The position numbers and the translations under genes were made by a program. DNA of 64,000 nt from the NCBI GenBank assembly GCA_001553355.1, contig KQ960853.1, positions 1 through 64,000 on the forward strand, given 5' to 3'. Each line of letters begins with the position of its first letter. The first letter of the stretch is position 1. Below, one piece after another: positions 24,887-34,317 of the stretch. Under the pieces are notes generated by a model. That model had not been told where the DNA came from and searched no databases. It saw nothing but the letters and a program-made list of their open reading frames with translations. Source of the stretch: Veillonellaceae bacterium DNF00626 (GTDB taxonomy: Bacteria > Bacillota > Negativicutes > Veillonellales > Dialisteraceae).

Positions 24887-25382
24887 TTCCTTTTTGCCCT
24901 CCCTTAAATAATCGTCCACTTTTCTGTAACAAATGAGGAAATTCATTTTGTCTTAGTGCTTCCATGGCTACAATGGCAACAGCATTGGACAAATTGAGTG
25001 ATCTCGCTTCTTCTATCATCGGTATACGAATACAATCTTCTTTGTGCGCTTTCAATAGTTCTTCCGGAAGTCCTTTTGTTTCTTTCCCGAAAACCAATAC
25101 ATCATCCACACCAAAAGTGACATCCGTATAGGAATGAATGGCTTTGGTAGTATTGTAATAAAAATGCTTCCCGGCAAGCATTCGTTTCACTGATTCATAA
25201 TTTGGATGGACATGCACTTCTAAGAGATCCCAATAATCCAAACCGGCACGTTTTAAATGTTTATCATCAATTTGGAACCCCAAAGGTTCTACTAAATGAA
25301 GTGTCAAATGTTCAGCTGCACAAAGGCGAGCAATATTTCCTGTGTTTCCCGGTATTTCCGGTTCTACTAATACGATATGCAT
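24873..25382 (-). CDS. trmL: tRNA (cytidine/uridine-34-2'-O)-methyltransferase
   Basis: A 169-residue SPOUT methyltransferase of TrmL type. It begins HIVLVEPEIPGNTGNIAR and ends with the knot region LVFGKETKGLP and IPMIEEARSLNLSNAVAIV, which bind S-adenosylmethionine. It methylates the ribose of the wobble base of leucine tRNAs. It starts directly after the stop of the upstream secreted-protein gene. Confidence 0.93.
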   Translation of the reverse strand: MHIVLVEPEIPGNTGNIARLCAAEHLTLHLVEPLGFQIDDKHLKRAGLDYWDLLEVHVHPNYESVKRMLAGKHFYYNTTKAIHSYTDVTFGVDDVLVFGKETKGLPEELLKAHKEDCIRIPMIEEARSLNLSNAVAIVAMEALRQNEFPHLLQKSGRLFKGGQKGNEYL

Positions 25383-25799
25383 TTAAAAGTAACTCCCATA
25401 ACGATTCCTATATTTTTCCTTCATAATAGGCAAAGGATAGGCTTTAAAAGTTTTTGCTTTTTGTCCTTTATAAGAAACGGTATACATCGTCCCTTCAATC
25501 ATACCATCTACTGCCATACGATACGTATTTTCATGCATACCGTCATATGGCTCTTTCACCGGCATCATCGTTAAATGAAGCTGATTACTAAAAACGAAAT
25601 CCGGCACAAAATCATGGCGATTCAGACGATGGGGATCCATTTCTTCTTCAGTTAACGGTTTTTCCATAACCACTTCTATGGTAAGGTAGTCTATCGGAAA
25701 TACGTAGCGTATGCTATTTTCTGCCGCATGAACTCCTACTGATGGAAATAACAGTAAAAGAAATAAAAAACCTGCCCCTATCATATTTGTTATTTTCAT
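25383..25799 (-). CDS. Unknown secreted protein
   Basis: The 138-residue protein has a clear signal peptide (hydrophobic FLFLLLLFPSVG, cleavage after VHA near residue 25). The mature part, about 113 residues, is rich in beta-strand patterns, aromatic residues and basic residues near the end, with no Cys. I do not recognise a family. It is the first gene of the unit with trmL, ylbF and murB and likely acts in the periplasm or envelope. Confidence 0.65.
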   Translation of the reverse strand: MKITNMIGAGFLFLLLLFPSVGVHAAENSIRYVFPIDYLTIEVVMEKPLTEEEMDPHRLNRHDFVPDFVFSNQLHLTMMPVKEPYDGMHENTYRMAVDGMIEGTMYTVSYKGQKAKTFKAYPLPIMKEKYRNRYGSYF

Positions 25800-25956
25800 T
25801 CATTTCCTCTTATATTTTCACCTAAAAAGCAAAACTTCATTGTCGTTTCTTATTATACTTCATCAACCGAAATATGTGTACTCTTTTTAGTTTACATTGC
25901 GAAATTTTATTTGTTGACATTTATTATATTTCTGTATGAACATTTCTCAACCCATC

Positions 25957-25979
25957 AAAAAAGAGGACCGAAGTCCTCT
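25957..25979 (-). terminator. rplS terminator
   Basis: AGAGGAC-TTCG-GTCCTCT on the minus strand followed by TTTTTTG. It has a stable UUCG-type loop. Confidence 0.9.
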
Positions 25980-25987
25980 CTTGTTTC

Positions 25988-26329
25988 TTATTTCTTTTCT
26001 TTGATTCGTGCTGCTTTCCCGGATAATCCTCTGAGATAAAACAGTTTGGCACGGCGAACAATACCGCGGCGTTTCACTTCGATTTTTGCCAATCGAGGTG
26101 AATGAATCAGGAATATTCTTTCTACCCCTACACCGTAAGAAATACGACGAACGGTGAAAGTTTCTCTTACACCCTGATTTTTTCTCGCAATAACAACGCC
26201 TTCAAATACTTGAATACGTTCTGTTTTTCCTTCAATAACCTTTACGTGCACGCGAACGGTGTCGCCGGGACGAAAGGCAGGAATATCACTGCGAAGCTGT
26301 TCATTTTCTAAAGTTTCAATAATATTCAC
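25988..26329 (-). CDS. rplS: 50S ribosomal protein L19
   Basis: The 113-residue L19 contacts the 30S subunit at an intersubunit bridge. [16 protein letters not shown] and [12 protein letters not shown] are family hallmarks. I choose a GTG at 26329, because AAGGAGG lies 8 bases upstream and L19 proteins begin at this residue. A longer ATG start would include the ribosome site itself. The gene stands alone, with a terminator. Confidence 0.95.
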   Translation of the reverse strand: MNIIETLENEQLRSDIPAFRPGDTVRVHVKVIEGKTERIQVFEGVVIARKNQGVRETFTVRRISYGVGVERIFLIHSPRLAKIEVKRRGIVRRAKLFYLRGLSGKAARIKEKK

Positions 26330-26433
26330 GATCTTTTCCTCCTTCTCACGAGACATTCATGCCGATCGCTTGTGGCAGTGGACTGTCCGAATAACGTTGT
26401 TAGTATACCATAGGCTCATGTTTTTTGCAAATA

Positions 26434-27618
26434 TCATAATCCTGCGATGGGAAATGCCAATTTTTTCAATTTCTTTAATGCTTTCCCTTCAATTTGACGA
26501 ATACGTTCACGTGTAACGCCAAAATATTTTCCTACTTCTTCCAAGGTTCTTTGCGTACCATCTTCAATGCCGTAGCGAAGAATAATTACACCTTTTTCTC
26601 TTTCTGTCAATGTATCCAACAAATTATGTATTTGTTCACGACGCATCGTCGCTGCCGCTTCATCTTCCGGTGACGCAGACTTTTGGTCTTCAATAAAATC
26701 ACCCAAGTGAGAATCTTCTTTCTCTCCGATAGGAGTTTCTAAAGAAATAGGGTCTTGCGCCGCTTTTTTGGCTTCTCTGATTTTATCAATAGTGGTTTCC
26801 ATAAGTTTCGCTAATTCTTCATTCGTCGGTTCTCGTCCATGTTCTTGGAGAAAACGGCGAGCTATACGATTCATTTTATTAATGGTTTCCACCATATGAA
26901 CCGGCACGCGGATGGTTCTGGCTTGATCTGCAATAGATCTTGTAATCGCTTGCCGTATCCACCATGTCGCATAGGTACTAAATTTATATCCTTTGGTGTA
27001 ATCAAATTTATCAACAGCTTTTAGCAAACCCATATTTCCTTCTTGAATTAAATCCAAGAACGGCATGCCGCGACCGGGATATTTTTTGGCAATAGATACA
27101 ACCAACCGAAGATTCGCATTAGCCATTTCTTGCTTTGCTTTCGTTGCTGCTTCTTTCTGTTCTTCTGTGGCATCAGGGAGCTTCCCTATTTCTATCGTCT
27201 GCGCCAATTTCATTTCTTCTTCAGATGTCAAAAGAGGTGTCGTACCGCATTCTCGTAAATAAAGTCGTACCGTATCAGTGATACCTACCGCATCGACAGA
27301 TAAATCTCCCTCTTTCTCCCAATCTTTTTCTTCTATATTATCATCATCAATATCTTCGTCTTCATCTATACTTTCATCAAATAAATCATCTTCGTCATCA
27401 AGAGGAGTTGTTTCTTCATCTAATGTTTCCTCGTCATCATAAACGATGTCCACTCCTTCTTCATGACATTTTTGAAATAATATATCTAATTGTTTTTGAG
27501 TTAATGATTTTTCTTTTACTAATCGTAATATGCATCCATAGGATATATTACCATCTTTATTAACAGAACTTTTTATTTCATCCATCCATTGTTTTAATTG
27601 TGCTTCTTTTGACTTCAA
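26434..27618 (-). CDS. rpoD: Primary RNA polymerase sigma factor (sigma-70/RpoD)
   Basis: The 394-residue factor has region 1.1 at the N-terminus, a very acidic linker rich in Asp/Glu (about 60-105), region 2 ([30 protein letters not shown]), region 3, and region 4 ending with the -35-binding helix [17 protein letters not shown]. The start is probably the TTG at 27618, with AGGAGG 8 bases upstream. A GTG three codons earlier overlaps the ribosome site. It has no dnaG directly upstream within view. Confidence 0.96.
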   Translation of the reverse strand: MKSKEAQLKQWMDEIKSSVNKDGNISYGCILRLVKEKSLTQKQLDILFQKCHEEGVDIVYDDEETLDEETTPLDDEDDLFDESIDEDEDIDDDNIEEKDWEKEGDLSVDAVGITDTVRLYLRECGTTPLLTSEEEMKLAQTIEIGKLPDATEEQKEAATKAKQEMANANLRLVVSIAKKYPGRGMPFLDLIQEGNMGLLKAVDKFDYTKGYKFSTYATWWIRQAITRSIADQARTIRVPVHMVETINKMNRIARRFLQEHGREPTNEELAKLMETTIDKIREAKKAAQDPISLETPIGEKEDSHLGDFIEDQKSASPEDEAAATMRREQIHNLLDTLTEREKGVIILRYGIEDGTQRTLEEVGKYFGVTRERIRQIEGKALKKLKKLAFPIAGL

Positions 27619-27902
27619 GAAAGGCACCTCCTAATACAGCAATATATTATTTCTTATCCCCTTTTTCATTATTTCATGCTTTTCTATAAGCCTATACAAG
27701 GGTATTCATTCCTCAATCAAATGGTTATTTTACACTTATTTCCAAAAAATTTCAATATGTTTTTGTAAAATAAAATTTATTCATTTCTTTTTTAGTACTT
27801 TCTCGGATTCTTATCGGAATTTTTATTCCCTCCATTTTATTTTCCTACTGCTTTCTCATGATATAATGAAAATATAACATCTAAAACAAGGAGGAATCTC
27901 TT

Positions 27903-28931
27903 GTGAACCATTCAAAGCGTTGTCTTGCCATCGTCAATCCCACCTCCGGACGAGAACGAGCTGCTCATTTTATTCCGCTCTTAGCCTCTGTTTTATCTGA
28001 GCGATATGAAGATGTTTCTTTCAAAATTACCCAAAAGCCTAATGATGCAAAAATATTTGCCCAAGAAGCCGCTATGCAGCACATGGATGTCATTTGCATG
28101 GGCGGTGACGGCACCATTAATGAAGCTATTAATGGTATTGTACCGATAAATAGTTCTTCCGTTTTCGGTTTTATTCCTTTAGGTACTGTAAACGATTTAG
28201 CCAGAGCACTTCACATTCCGCGCACGCCGAGAGTCGCCATTGAAATGCTCCGAACGGCAAAAATTTCTCATATTGATGTAGGAAGAGCCAATGATCGTTA
28301 TTTCACTAATATTGTGGCTGCCGGCCTTATTCCGGACGCAGTATCTCAAGTGACCATCAAAGAAAAAACCATGTTTGGCTCATTGGCTTATTTTATGAAA
28401 GGCATGCAAGTATTTCCCAAACAACATCCTTTTCATGTAGTCATTGAAGAGGATGGGAAAAAACCTATTCATATAGAATCTCCTCTTATTGCTGCCATGC
28501 TCACCGATTCGGCAGGAAGTTTTCGCATATTAATTCCACCGGAAGATCGAAACAACGGCGTTATTAAATTGGCATTATTTCATGATTTCCAATTTTTCCG
28601 TACATTAAAAGAAGCGCCAAAACTTCTGACCGGTGTTCGTTTGGGTAAAGATATTTTAACAATTATTAATTTTAAAAAGGCTCGTATTTCTATTACAGGA
28701 AATAATATACCGATTCATGCTAATATTGATGGTGATTACGGCGCATATTTCCCCATTGATTTGGAAATATTTCCTAAACGTCTTCCGATTTTTGTTCCAA
28801 GTAAAATCAAGAATGAATCTCCATTATTTCCTCACATCTTAAGTACGAAATCCCTCATGGAAAAAATTCATTGGCCGGATTCATCCGATACTTCGACAAA
28901 AAAAGAAAATACGTCAAAAACAACTATATAA
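27903..28931 (+). CDS. Diacylglycerol/sphingosine kinase-family lipid kinase
   Basis: The 342-residue protein belongs to the DagK/YegS family: NPTSGRE near residue 12 and GGDGTINEAING near 62-73 form the nucleotide-binding signature, followed by PLGTVNDLAR. These enzymes phosphorylate diacylglycerol or related lipids at the membrane surface. A GTG start at 27903 has GGAGG 8 bases upstream. It is monocistronic, ending at a bidirectional terminator. Confidence 0.88.
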   Translation: MNHSKRCLAIVNPTSGRERAAHFIPLLASVLSERYEDVSFKITQKPNDAKIFAQEAAMQHMDVICMGGDGTINEAINGIVPINSSSVFGFIPLGTVNDLARALHIPRTPRVAIEMLRTAKISHIDVGRANDRYFTNIVAAGLIPDAVSQVTIKEKTMFGSLAYFMKGMQVFPKQHPFHVVIEEDGKKPIHIESPLIAAMLTDSAGSFRILIPPEDRNNGVIKLALFHDFQFFRTLKEAPKLLTGVRLGKDILTIINFKKARISITGNNIPIHANIDGDYGAYFPIDLEIFPKRLPIFVPSKIKNESPLFPHILSTKSLMEKIHWPDSSDTSTKKENTSKTTI

Positions 28932-28952
28932 CTATTTCTTTATTACATCTAT

Positions 28953-28989
28953 AAAAAAGCACGATAGATTCACTCTACCGTGCTTTTTT
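28953..28989. terminator. Bidirectional terminator between convergent genes
   Basis: AAAAAAGCACG and CGTGCTTTTTT with a 15-nt centre. It serves both the lipid kinase and the TRAP operon. Confidence 0.9.
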
Positions 28990-28993
28990 GATG

Positions 28994-30937
28994 TTATTTT
29001 GATTTTATAATAAATGATCGCACAAGTGCCAATCCCATCAGTGCCACACCGATAGCATCAGTGATGAGCTGCGGATCAATAAGCATGATCCCCCCGACAA
29101 AGAGAAGTATGCGTTCCCACCATTTCAAAAAGTTTGTCAAATATCCAATCATCGCAGCAGATATTCCTGTCATACCAATTAATGAGGAACAGGTCGTCAA
29201 TATAACTCCACTGATACCGGCATTAATACCTAATATCTGCGGTGATAAAACGAATACATAAGGAATAATAAAGGCGGCAATACCTAATTTTGATGCATTC
29301 ACTCCGGTTTTTAACGGATCTCCTCCGGAAATGGCACTGCCGGCAAATGCTGCTAATGCCACCGGTGGCGTAATATCTGCAATAATCCCAAAATAGAAAA
29401 CAAACATATGCGCTGCCAAAATCGGTACGCCTAAATTCACTAACGCCGGGGCAGCAATAGTCGATGTAATAACATAATTTGCCGTAGTGGGTACTCCCAT
29501 ACCTAAGAGAAGGGATGTAATCATCGTGCAAACCAAGAGAAGCATAAAATTTCCGCCTGCCAATTCTACCAATACAGACGCTAATTTTAGTCCCACACCG
29601 GTTTTTGTCACGATACCGATAATCATTCCGGCAGATGCACAGGCAATAAGTACGCCTAAAGCCCCTCGAGCGCCTTTAATCAATCCATCGACAATATCTT
29701 TCATGGACATACGGGTATTTTCTCTAAGCATAGCTGCTATGATAGAAATCACAATACCTGCCAATGCCGCTTTCATCGGTGTATATCCTGATACCAAAAG
29801 CCCGATAATAGCAATAAGAGGTAATGCCAAATGCCCCTCTTCATGCATAATTTTTTTCCATGACGGAAGTTCGCTTTTAGGCGTTCCTTTTAAATTATTT
29901 CTTTTGGCTTCAAAGTGCACTCCTAAAAACACCCCGATAAAGTAGAGAATAGCAGGCACAACAGCCGCTTTTACCACTTCTACATAGGGAATATTAACAA
30001 ATTCAGCCATCAAGAAGGCTGCCGCCCCCATGATCGGTGGCATAAGCTGTCCGCCCGTAGACGCAGCAGCTTCCACCGCTCCGGCAAAGTTTTTATGGTA
30101 ACCCAATTTTTTCATCATAGGAATCGTGAACGAACCGGAACCTACCACATTTGCCACGGACGATCCGGAGATGGTGCCTTGAAGGGCTGAAGAAATAACA
30201 GCCACTTTCGCCGGCCCGCCGGACGCCCATCCGGCAATAGCATTCGCAATATCAATAAAGAATTTCCCTAATCCTGTTTTTTCTAAATAGGCGCCAAACA
30301 ATATAAATAAGAAAATAAAAGTTGATGACACGCCCATAGGTATACCAAATACACCCTCTGTGGTGTAAAACAAATGACCTACCATTTGCTCTAATGTCAA
30401 CCCGCGATGCGCCAATGCTCCGGGCATATACCTTCCTAAAAATCCATAAGCAATAAAGCAAAGTACAACGATGACAATAGGAAGTCCTACGATACGTCGA
30501 GCAGCCTCAATGATCATCACAATACCCAATATACCAATAAGCACATCCGGTGTGGTAACCGTACCGGCGCGAAGAATAAGTTCTTGATAATTCAGTAATA
30601 CATAGAGTGGCGGCACAATAGATAAAATAGCCAATCCTAAATCAAGAAAATGTACCTTACCATCTTTAATCCATTCTTTTTTAGTAGGACAAAGTAAATA
30701 AACAAGAGAGATACCGAAAGTGAGATGAATACAACGCTGTATCATGGCATCCAAAACTCCAAAAAATCCGGTATACAAATGGAAGAGAGAAAAGCATATG
30801 CAAATAACAGCAATAATATTTCCCCACATTCCCGTATATTCCATATGATTAGATTCTTTATCCAACTCGTCCAATTTTTTCTTTATTTTATGATCCTTTG
30901 TAACCTCATTTTCTGCATCATATGTCGCATCACTCAA
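28994..30937 (-). CDS. TRAP transporter fused permease (4TM-12TM, TAXI type)
   Basis: The 647-residue protein fuses the small DctQ-like and large DctM-like membrane parts of a TRAP carrier, which uses an ion gradient and a binding protein to import organic acids. About 16 hydrophobic segments are visible after a charged N-terminal 40 residues. GSGSFTIPMMKK and GMGVPTTANYVI are typical large-subunit motifs. I start at a TTG (30937), 9 bases after AAGGAG and 5 bases beyond the DUF1850 stop. The longer ATG start would overlap that gene. The substrate is unknown. C4-dicarboxylate or glutamate is usual. Confidence 0.9.
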   Translation of the reverse strand: MSDATYDAENEVTKDHKIKKKLDELDKESNHMEYTGMWGNIIAVICICFSLFHLYTGFFGVLDAMIQRCIHLTFGISLVYLLCPTKKEWIKDGKVHFLDLGLAILSIVPPLYVLLNYQELILRAGTVTTPDVLIGILGIVMIIEAARRIVGLPIVIVVLCFIAYGFLGRYMPGALAHRGLTLEQMVGHLFYTTEGVFGIPMGVSSTFIFLFILFGAYLEKTGLGKFFIDIANAIAGWASGGPAKVAVISSALQGTISGSSVANVVGSGSFTIPMMKKLGYHKNFAGAVEAAASTGGQLMPPIMGAAAFLMAEFVNIPYVEVVKAAVVPAILYFIGVFLGVHFEAKRNNLKGTPKSELPSWKKIMHEEGHLALPLIAIIGLLVSGYTPMKAALAGIVISIIAAMLRENTRMSMKDIVDGLIKGARGALGVLIACASAGMIIGIVTKTGVGLKLASVLVELAGGNFMLLLVCTMITSLLLGMGVPTTANYVITSTIAAPALVNLGVPILAAHMFVFYFGIIADITPPVALAAFAGSAISGGDPLKTGVNASKLGIAAFIIPYVFVLSPQILGINAGISGVILTTCSSLIGMTGISAAMIGYLTNFLKWWERILLFVGGIMLIDPQLITDAIGVALMGLALVRSFIIKSK

Positions 30938-30942
30938 TGTTA

Positions 30943-31470
30943 TCAACTCCTTATTTCTTTTTTCATCCAATAGCCTTTCCACAAGGGTGCTACATAGAGA
31001 TGTAATTCTTTTTCAATAGGCATCAGTGCTTTAAGATCATAATCTTTTTCTCCCACCGTAATATGTTCTTCATTTGTCACACCATTACGTATAGAAAGTG
31101 ACGGATAAGCACGATTCATATTTTCCATAATGAACCAATCCCCTTCTTGTCGAAAGGAACCATCTTCTTTTGAAAAAGGAAGACCTACCCCAAAAGATTG
31201 GTATTTCGTAGACTTCAAAATAAGTCCGTCTTCTGTTTGATTCACTACTAAGTATTCATAAACCATTGTTTTTTGTACAGAATGACGATAAGACAGTGTA
31301 ACGGGTGTGCCGGCTTCTACTTTTTCACGAATGACAAACCCGTCTGCCGTCTGCCCATATAAATACGGTGTTCGAATATAATATCCTATCGCCGTTAAAA
31401 TAATCATCAAAATAATTCCTATAAAAGCAATGGTCGTTTCCAGTTTTCCTTGTTTTGTTTTTCTAATCAT
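30943..31470 (-). CDS. DUF1850 protein of the TAXI-TRAP operon
   Basis: The 175-residue protein has one N-terminal membrane segment (about 12-30) and an extracytoplasmic beta-rich domain with the YRHSVQKTMVYEY motif common to DUF1850. The family almost always sits between the TAXI binding protein and the fused permease, as here, but its function is unknown. A role in assembly or in coupling is a guess. Confidence 0.85.
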   Translation of the reverse strand: MIRKTKQGKLETTIAFIGIILMIILTAIGYYIRTPYLYGQTADGFVIREKVEAGTPVTLSYRHSVQKTMVYEYLVVNQTEDGLILKSTKYQSFGVGLPFSKEDGSFRQEGDWFIMENMNRAYPSLSIRNGVTNEEHITVGEKDYDLKALMPIEKELHLYVAPLWKGYWMKKEIRS

Positions 31471-31506
31471 CGGTCTTTCTGTTTTATTATCCTTTTCTAT
31501 CGTTAA

Positions 31507-32457
31507 TTATTCTTTCAAATATTTCGCTGCCCCTTTATTCATGGGAACAGACATACCATCCATAGCTGTATCTTTCGTAATATATTTTCCGACAGCATGA
31601 GCTGCTTTCATCCGATCCAAATGTTCATAAAGGGCTTTTATAATTTTATAACCCATATCTTCATCCAACGCATCTGTGCCCACAATAATACATTTCACTG
31701 CCACGGATGCCACATCTTCATCTTGTCCTTTATACGTACCGGCAGGAATGACCATCTTGGTGTAATAGGGATAACGTTTCATGAGCGCATCTACTTTGTC
31801 ATTATCGATAGGAATAATTTTTATTGATTTATTAGCCGCTAAATCTTGGATAGCTGCGGTAGGAAATCCTGCTGCCACTATGCCTACGTCCACATTACCA
31901 TCTTTCAATGCATCAGCAGCTTCACCGAAAGACAAGAAGCGTTCATCAATATCTTCATAAGTAATTCCATATTCTGCCAAAATCTGACGAGCGTTTGCTT
32001 CCACACCGGAACCGGCTGCTCCCACTGCCACTTTCAATCCTTTTAAGTCTGAAATAGATTTAATATTTTTATCCTTTGTCGTGACAAACTGTACCGTTTC
32101 CGGATATAAAGCAGCAATTCCGCGTAAATTCGCCACCTTATTGTCTTTAAACATTTCCTTCCCATTCACTGCATAATAAGCAATATCATTTTGAATAAAA
32201 GCAATATCTACCGATCCATCTTTAAGCATATTTACATTAGCTACTGATGCACCCGTGGATTGTGCAGACGCGTTCATATTTTCAATATTATTATTTAAAA
32301 TTTCTGCCAACGCTCCACCTAAAGGATAATAAGTTCCTGCTGTTCCCCCGGTGGCAATATTCAAAAAATTTTTTCCGCCGCCGCAACCGGTGAGAAGCAT
32401 GAGCCCGGTACCGCAAACCACTGCTGCTGTGACGATTTTTTTCATTGTCTTATTCAT
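31507..32457 (-). CDS. TAXI-family TRAP solute-binding lipoprotein
   Basis: The 316-residue protein starts with a lipoprotein signal (LLTGCGGG, lipidated Cys at about 25). The TAXI hallmark GGTAGTYYPLGG follows at about 36-47. It should bind an organic anion in the periplasm and deliver it to the fused permease encoded two genes downstream. GGAGGG lies 5 bases before the ATG. Confidence 0.93.
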   Translation of the reverse strand: MNKTMKKIVTAAVVCGTGLMLLTGCGGGKNFLNIATGGTAGTYYPLGGALAEILNNNIENMNASAQSTGASVANVNMLKDGSVDIAFIQNDIAYYAVNGKEMFKDNKVANLRGIAALYPETVQFVTTKDKNIKSISDLKGLKVAVGAAGSGVEANARQILAEYGITYEDIDERFLSFGEAADALKDGNVDVGIVAAGFPTAAIQDLAANKSIKIIPIDNDKVDALMKRYPYYTKMVIPAGTYKGQDEDVASVAVKCIIVGTDALDEDMGYKIIKALYEHLDRMKAAHAVGKYITKDTAMDGMSVPMNKGAAKYLKE

Positions 32458-32491
32458 AAGATACCCTCCTATTTTTTACCACTATGTGAAC

Positions 32492-32525
32492 AAAAAAAGC
32501 AGCCGGATGACAATGCATCTGCTGC
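32492..32525 (-). terminator. dcd terminator
   Basis: GCAGC and GCTGC enclose a second GATG/CATC stem and are followed by TTTTTTT on the minus strand. Confidence 0.85.
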
Positions 32526-32564
32526 AAGCTTCTTTGCTTCACTCATTAAATTACTATTATCATA

Positions 32565-33086
32565 CTACTTTTTGAAATCTTTGTAAAGTAAGCTCGGTTG
32601 AATACCTTTATTATGCTGATATTTACCATGAGCATAAGTATCTGCTTCACCTAATACAGTGTGAAAATAAATTTGACAAATCTGCACACCGGCATAAATA
32701 CGAATAGGCTGAACGCAAAACATTTCCAGTGTCCAATACCCGGAAAAACCCACATCACCAAAGCCGGCAGTCACATGAATAAAAAGTCCCAAACGTCCGA
32801 CAGAAGAACGACCTTCCAACATAGGTACAAAACACTTGGTTTCTGTATACTCCTGCGTTCTCCCTAAATATAATTTGTTCGGTTCAAGCAAATACCCTTC
32901 TTCCGGAATATGAATAAGATGTCCTTTATTTTCCTTTTTCATATCCAATTCATGATTTTCATAAATCATCAGTTCATCTGCCAACGTCAAATTGTAACTA
33001 TTGGGATTTACTTGATTTTCATGAAAGGGATTGATAATAATTTCTTCTCCCATATGACGAACAATTTCTTTTCCTGATAAAATCAT
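32565..33086 (-). CDS. dcd: dCTP deaminase
   Basis: The 173-residue enzyme turns dCTP into dUTP and ammonia. EGRSSVGRLGLFIHVTAGFGDVG holds the phosphate-binding and structural residues and YWTLEMF the catalytic Glu. Whether it also hydrolyses dUTP, as some archaeal-type enzymes do, cannot be told. A separate dut exists at 9.9 kb. Its ATG overlaps the upstream gene's stop by 4 bp. Confidence 0.92.
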   Translation of the reverse strand: MILSGKEIVRHMGEEIIINPFHENQVNPNSYNLTLADELMIYENHELDMKKENKGHLIHIPEEGYLLEPNKLYLGRTQEYTETKCFVPMLEGRSSVGRLGLFIHVTAGFGDVGFSGYWTLEMFCVQPIRIYAGVQICQIYFHTVLGEADTYAHGKYQHNKGIQPSLLYKDFKK

Positions 33087-33934
33087 TTTTCTCTCCGTCC
33101 TTCCTCATGACATATTTTCCTATGAGCAGCCATACGCCGTCCACTGAAACGACCATGAATAAGCTGACCTTTATGTAAATTAAATTGCTCTTGCTCTGTA
33201 TCTGATAGTTTTGCTGAAATAATCAAACGCCCACCGCTACTGAAAGAAATCAAATGTGCGGCAAAAAGTGATCCATGCGTAGGGCAAAAAATGAGGCCTT
33301 TTCGTTTTTCTTCATCATCCCCATAAGAAACTACACGAAGAATAGAGACACGTGTCGCTCCGCATACGACACAACAAGGTATATCCGGTAATGATTTGCG
33401 AAAGAAACTTTCTTTTTCAATCAGTAACTCTCGTATATGTGCCACTGTTTCATCAGCCGTAGCAGAAAATAGATTCCCTTCTGCGCCAAAAGATGAATTA
33501 TCTTTCGCTAAAAGTCTCCAAATGTGTCCAACAACAGAAATATCCGCTTTTTCTATTTCGCTTAAAGCGCTTAGCATCGCCGGTTTGATCATCCACAAAT
33601 AGGTGCCGTATTCATCTTCTTTCCCATCAAAGACATATTGCCATGGTGCCATAGATAAACGCGTCTGAGACATGTCCTTATCAGTTTCAGATTTTGTTTC
33701 ATACCAATCTTTTATTTTATTTCCTGCCCAACCGACAGCCGCATTAAGTGCCCGATACTCCATGAATAATCCTTCGGCTAAATGCCCGGCATTATCTGTA
33801 TGTTTTGGTGCATGGTAAAGGGTAAAAATCATACGCATCATTAAATCGGAGATAATTGCCTTGGTCGCGAAAAGAGTATACCACTCCGGTATCGTAATTC
33901 CGTCCCATCGCTTTAATCCCTTTATTCGCGCCAT
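33083..33934 (-). CDS. Unknown protein with a CxxC..CxxH cluster
   Basis: The 283-residue soluble protein has a helical N-terminal two-thirds and a possible zinc site, CVVCG near residue 188 followed by CPTHG near 218. The C-terminus is basic and ends RRMAAHRK. No membrane segment. It overlaps dcd by 4 bp and is probably co-transcribed, but I see no nucleotide-metabolism motif and do not recognise the family. Confidence 0.65.
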   Translation of the reverse strand: MARIKGLKRWDGITIPEWYTLFATKAIISDLMMRMIFTLYHAPKHTDNAGHLAEGLFMEYRALNAAVGWAGNKIKDWYETKSETDKDMSQTRLSMAPWQYVFDGKEDEYGTYLWMIKPAMLSALSEIEKADISVVGHIWRLLAKDNSSFGAEGNLFSATADETVAHIRELLIEKESFFRKSLPDIPCCVVCGATRVSILRVVSYGDDEEKRKGLIFCPTHGSLFAAHLISFSSGGRLIISAKLSDTEQEQFNLHKGQLIHGRFSGRRMAAHRKICHEEGRREK

Positions 33935-34061
33935 ACATCCCCCTTATCAATACCTGTTTGTTGTCATTATAGCATTTTATTAGGAAACAATAAATATTTT
34001 ATATACAGCACTCATATACCCAAAAGAAAAAGACCTTCTCATAAAAGAAAGTCTAAAAAAA

Positions 34062-34135
34062 TGGAGCGGGTGAAGGGAATCGAACCCTCGTAACCAGCTT
34101 GGAAGGCTGGCGCTCTACCATTGAGCTACACCCGC
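34062..34135 (-). tRNA. tRNA-Gly (TCC anticodon)
   Basis: GCGGGTG acceptor, D-arm AGCTCAATGGTAGAGC, anticodon stem CCAGC/GCTGG with TCC in the loop, T-arm GGGTTCGATTCCC and an encoded CCA end. 74 nt. Confidence 0.96.
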
Positions 34136-34138
34136 ATG

Positions 34139-34215
34139 TGGTCGGAGCAGCAGGATTTGAACCTGCGACCCCTTGGTCCCGAACCAAGTGCGCTACCAAA
34201 CTGCGCTATGCCCCG
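34139..34215 (-). tRNA. tRNA-Pro (CGG anticodon)
   Basis: CGGGGCA pairs with TGCTCCG. Anticodon stem CTTGG/CCAAG carries loop TTCGGGA, and the T-loop is TTCAAAT. The CCA end is encoded. 77 nt, three bases upstream of tRNA-Gly on the same strand, so co-transcribed. Confidence 0.95.
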
Positions 34216-34317
34216 GTAACATAGTTAATTATAGTGGCTAACTTTCAGTCTGTCAATGCATTTTTTTGAAATAGTAAAGAAAATCGTAAATTCAAGGGAA
34301 CTATATTGATTTTACCC